This document shows positions 61,587 through 64,000 of a DNA stretch of 64,000 nt, one piece after another. The stretch comes from Spirosoma terrae (GTDB lineage Bacteria; Bacteroidota; Bacteroidia; Cytophagales; Spirosomataceae). Location: the NCBI RefSeq assembly GCF_010435915.1, contig NZ_JAAFZH010000012.1, positions 124,001-188,000 of the forward strand, in the 5' to 3' direction. Made by a program: the position numbers and the translations under genes. Position 1 is the stretch's first letter; every line of letters starts with the position of its first letter. Under the pieces are notes generated by a model. The model did no database searches. It saw only the letters and a list, made by a program, of their open reading frames with translations, and was not told the origin of the DNA.

Positions 61587-61650
61587 GGATCGAACGAGTG
61601 AAATGCGTTGCATATCCATCTCATTCACTCGTCTGCTCACTCTTTCATCT

Positions 61651-61731
61651 ATGCTAACCGGCTTATTTATTGTCTCGCTTATGGTTTTCGCGTACATGCT
61701 GTACGTACTGATAAAACCCGAAAAATTTTAA
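61651..61731 (+). CDS. kdpF: Potassium-transporting ATPase subunit KdpF
   Basis: 26 residues, a single TM helix MLTGLFIVSLMVFAYMLYVL followed by the family-typical IKPEKF end. It stabilises the KdpABC complex in the inner membrane. It lies 41 bp before kdpA. Confidence 0.85.
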   Translation: MLTGLFIVSLMVFAYMLYVLIKPEKF

Positions 61732-61772
61732 CCGCAACGTCTCTCCCAGCGTGGGAGTAACACATATTTACC

Positions 61773-63476
61773 ATGTCAACTGAATTATTAGGCGTTCTGG
61801 CCATGTACGGGCTAACCGTTCTACTGGCCATTCCGCTGGGCAAATACATCGCCAACGTCTTCCAACCAGAATCAGCGAACGGACCGTTCGAACGGTTTAT
61901 TTATCGAATAGGAAGTATCGATCCAACCCGCGAAATGAGCTGGAAAGAAAATCTGGTTGCCCTCCTGACCATCAATGCCGTCTGGTTAATCATTGCGTTC
62001 ACGCTCCTGATGCTACAGGGCATCCTGCCCCTCAACCCCGATGGCAACCCATCCATGACGCCCGCTCTGGCATTCAACACGGCCATTAGCTTTATGGTGA
62101 ACTGCGATTTGCAGCATTATTCGGGGGAGTCGGGCGTTACGTACCTGACGCAACTGTTCGTCATGAACTTTCTCATGTTCGTCTCGGCCGCAACGGGTAT
62201 CGCATCTTTGCTGCTGATTGTCCGGTCGTTTTTACCAAACGTGGTAACCACCGTCGGTAACTTCTACGTATTCTTCGTTAAAGCCATCACCCGAATTCTG
62301 CTGCCGATCTCTTTCGTGGTTGCCCTTCTGCTGGTCTTCAACGGAACCCCGGCCAGCTTCGATGGCAAGGATCGTATTGTTACGGTACAGGGCGATACGG
62401 TTGGCGTTTCGCGCGGACCAGCCGCTGGCATGATTGCGATCAAACACGTTGGTACAAACGGCGGTGGCTGGTTCGGCGCCAACTCGGCCCATCCGCTCGA
62501 AAATCCAAACTATTTCACCAATATGGTTGAAATGATCGCTCAGGTATTGATCCCGATCGCCATGCTCTTTGCGCTGGGTTATCTCATCAATCGCCGTCGG
62601 TTTACGTGGGTTATTTACGGGGTTATGACGGTGGGCATGCTCTGCTTGCTTATCCCAACACTGATCACTGAAATACACGGCAACCCAGCCATTGCACAGT
62701 TGGGTGTCAGTCAGTCAACGGGTGCGATGGAGGGCAAGGAAGTCCGTTTCGGTCCATTGGCATCGGGCTACTGGAGTATCATGACCACCATCATTTCAAC
62801 GGGATCTGTCAACTCCATGCACGATTCGTCGATGGCCCTGTCGGGTACGATGGAACTGCTGGGGATGATGACCAATGCCTTCTACGGCGGGTGTGGCGTC
62901 GGCTTTCTGAACTATTACTATTACCTGATCATCGCCGTTTTCATTTCGGGGCTTATGGTTGGTCGTACACCGGAATTGTTCGGTCGGAAAGTCGAGGCAC
63001 GGGAAATCAAGATTGCATCGATTGTGGCGCTGCTGAGTACATTGCTCGTAAAAGGGGGCGTAGCACTGGCAGCCTGGGTATTCGTCAACTATGGTGATGC
63101 CAACTGGTTAGTGAAGCCATCAGCCTGGTTAAACAATCCCGAAAATCACGGTTTCTCAGAAATGCTGTATGAATTCACGTCAGCCAATGCCAACAACGGT
63201 TCCGGCTTTGAAGGATTGGGCGACAACAACTTTTTCTGGAACTACGCGACGGGTATTGTGCTGATTCTGGGTCGATTTATTCCGATTATCGGGCCGGTTG
63301 CTATTGCGGGTCTATTGAGTCAGAAGAAGTACGTTCCTGAATCATCCGGTACGTTACCAGTCGATACCGCTACGTTCGGTCTGATGACCTTCGCCGTCAT
63401 TCTTATCATCACGGCCTTATCGTTCTTCCCGGCTTTGGCTCTGGGTCCCCTGGCCGAGTATTTTAGTCTGAAATGA
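61773..63476 (+). CDS. kdpA: Potassium-transporting ATPase subunit KdpA
   Basis: 567 residues, the potassium channel-like subunit of the KdpFABC pump. Ten TM segments. The four selectivity-filter regions are visible in order: FMVNCDLQHYSGE, HVGTNGGGWFGANSAHPLEN, TGSVNSMHDSSMAL and NANNGSGFEGLG. It captures K+ at low external concentration for ATP-driven uptake. It starts 41 bp after kdpF. Between it and kdpB lies a 115-bp palindromic repeat that begins 2 bp after its stop. Confidence 0.96.
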   Translation: MSTELLGVLAMYGLTVLLAIPLGKYIANVFQPESANGPFERFIYRIGSIDPTREMSWKENLVALLTINAVWLIIAFTLLMLQGILPLNPDGNPSMTPALAFNTAISFMVNCDLQHYSGESGVTYLTQLFVMNFLMFVSAATGIASLLLIVRSFLPNVVTTVGNFYVFFVKAITRILLPISFVVALLLVFNGTPASFDGKDRIVTVQGDTVGVSRGPAAGMIAIKHVGTNGGGWFGANSAHPLENPNYFTNMVEMIAQVLIPIAMLFALGYLINRRRFTWVIYGVMTVGMLCLLIPTLITEIHGNPAIAQLGVSQSTGAMEGKEVRFGPLASGYWSIMTTIISTGSVNSMHDSSMALSGTMELLGMMTNAFYGGCGVGFLNYYYYLIIAVFISGLMVGRTPELFGRKVEAREIKIASIVALLSTLLVKGGVALAAWVFVNYGDANWLVKPSAWLNNPENHGFSEMLYEFTSANANNGSGFEGLGDNNFFWNYATGIVLILGRFIPIIGPVAIAGLLSQKKYVPESSGTLPVDTATFGLMTFAVILIITALSFFPALALGPLAEYFSLK

Positions 63477-63478
63477 TC

Positions 63479-63593
63479 AGAACCGGGATTGATCTGATTT
63501 TAGGATTAATCTGATTTTGCTTCTCGCTTCAAAGAAGCAATTGATCAACACACAAAATCTGTTTCATCCCAAAATCAGATCAATCCCGGTTCT
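63479..63593. repeat. AGAACCGGGATT inverted repeat between kdpA and kdpB
   Basis: The 28-bp left arm (63479-63506, starting AGAACCGGGATTGATCTGAT) and the right arm (63566-63593) pair with one mismatch; the loop region has weaker inner pairing. The copy at 52117-52226 shares both arms. It lies inside an operon, so it could shape mRNA stability or relative expression of kdpA and kdpB. Confidence 0.85.
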
Positions 63594-63617
63594 AAACTTT
63601 TTTCAAATATAACAAAA

Positions 63618-64000
63618 ATGGCAAAGCAACATTCATCCCCGTCACTGTTCCAGGGCGAGCTCGTCAGAACAGCCATCCGGGAGTCGTTTGTCAAACTAAG
63701 TCCGTCGATTCTGATTAAGAATCCGGTCATGTTTACCGTCGAAATCGGCACCATCGTTATGGTGTTGGTTACGGCTTATATCGCTAGCACCGGCGATACG
63801 TCGCAGGGGTCGCTGGCTTACAACGTAGCGATCACGGCGATTTTATTATTGACGATCCTGTTCGCCAACTTCGCGGAGGCCATTGCCGAAGCACGCGGTA
63901 AGGCGCAGGCCGAATCGCTCCGGAAAACGCGGCAGGAAACCCCGGCCAAAGTGATACGTCCCGTTGGAAATATGTATACCGACGAACTACAGACCATCTC
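63618..64000 (+). CDS. kdpB: Potassium-transporting P-type ATPase subunit KdpB (partial)
   Basis: The first 127 residues, cut by the right edge. Start MAKQHSSPSLFQGELVRTAI. It has the first TM pair region (NPVMFTVEIGTIVMVLVTAY and LLLTILFANFAEAIAEARGK) and the early A-domain RGKAQAESLRKTRQE of KdpB. The phosphorylation motif DKTGT would be beyond the window. It hydrolyses ATP to drive K+ uptake through KdpA. Confidence 0.93.
   Translation, partial: MAKQHSSPSLFQGELVRTAIRESFVKLSPSILIKNPVMFTVEIGTIVMVLVTAYIASTGDTSQGSLAYNVAITAILLLTILFANFAEAIAEARGKAQAESLRKTRQETPAKVIRPVGNMYTDELQTI

Overview
The window reads as chromosomal DNA of a Bacteroidota member, most likely a Cytophagales bacterium close to Spirosoma. 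The evidence is a SusC/SusD pair, TAnnTTTG-type promoters, a DUF4290-murA pair with the aspartate form of MurA, stand-alone MacB-type permeases of about 800 residues in long tandem runs, and sigma-54 response regulators. No tRNA, rRNA, CRISPR array or transposase was seen.

Layout. 1-2411: end of a polysaccharide-degradation locus (GH2 fragment, GH43). 2452-25893: nine paralogous MacB/FtsX-type permeases, all on the minus strand, interrupted by a small secreted protein (9919-10515) and a plus-strand Uma2-like gene (23041-23490). 25947-27959: the only ATPase and the only membrane-fusion protein of this exporter set. 28136-35345: a GT39 glycosyltransferase, a sigma-54 response regulator, a frameshifted coiled-coil gene, a PlsC acyltransferase, an acyl-ACP desaturase and a NtrY-like histidine kinase. 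35367-40537: a gene split by an in-frame TGA, then susD and susC. 40927-46474: MATE exporter, DUF4290, murA, an EEP-fold nuclease with an unknown partner, and a PA2169-type four-helix protein. 46620-49480: a TetR-centred redox module. 49443-52788: prephenate dehydrogenase, GxxExxY protein, aminotransferase, Nudix hydrolase. 52808-57785: CE15-like esterase, lipoprotein, nucleoside hydrolase, M28 peptidase. 57796-59701: a degenerate FtsZ/tubulin-like protein and two thioredoxin-fold proteins. 59900-64000: a second sigma-54 regulator followed by the kdp potassium-pump operon, which runs off the right edge.

How the parts fit. The fusion-protein/ATPase operon and the lone secreted-protein gene at 10515 share one promoter architecture. 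Each has a -24/-12 (sigma-54) element and, 52-53 bp further upstream, the palindrome CTGTCCG-N4-CGGACAG with a weaker second copy 21-22 bp beyond it. This makes the nearby sigma-54 regulator (29981-31357) and the NtrY-like kinase (33948-35345) the probable controllers of the exporter. Lipid genes next to the kinase suggest an envelope signal, which is inference.

A family of palindromic repeats built on AGAACCGGGATTGATCTGAT sits between kdpA and kdpB, at the Nudix gene end, and as arms directly before the tyrA and aminotransferase start codons. The least expected protein is at 57796-58590: its order of segments follows FtsZ, but the GTP-binding glycine loop is gone.
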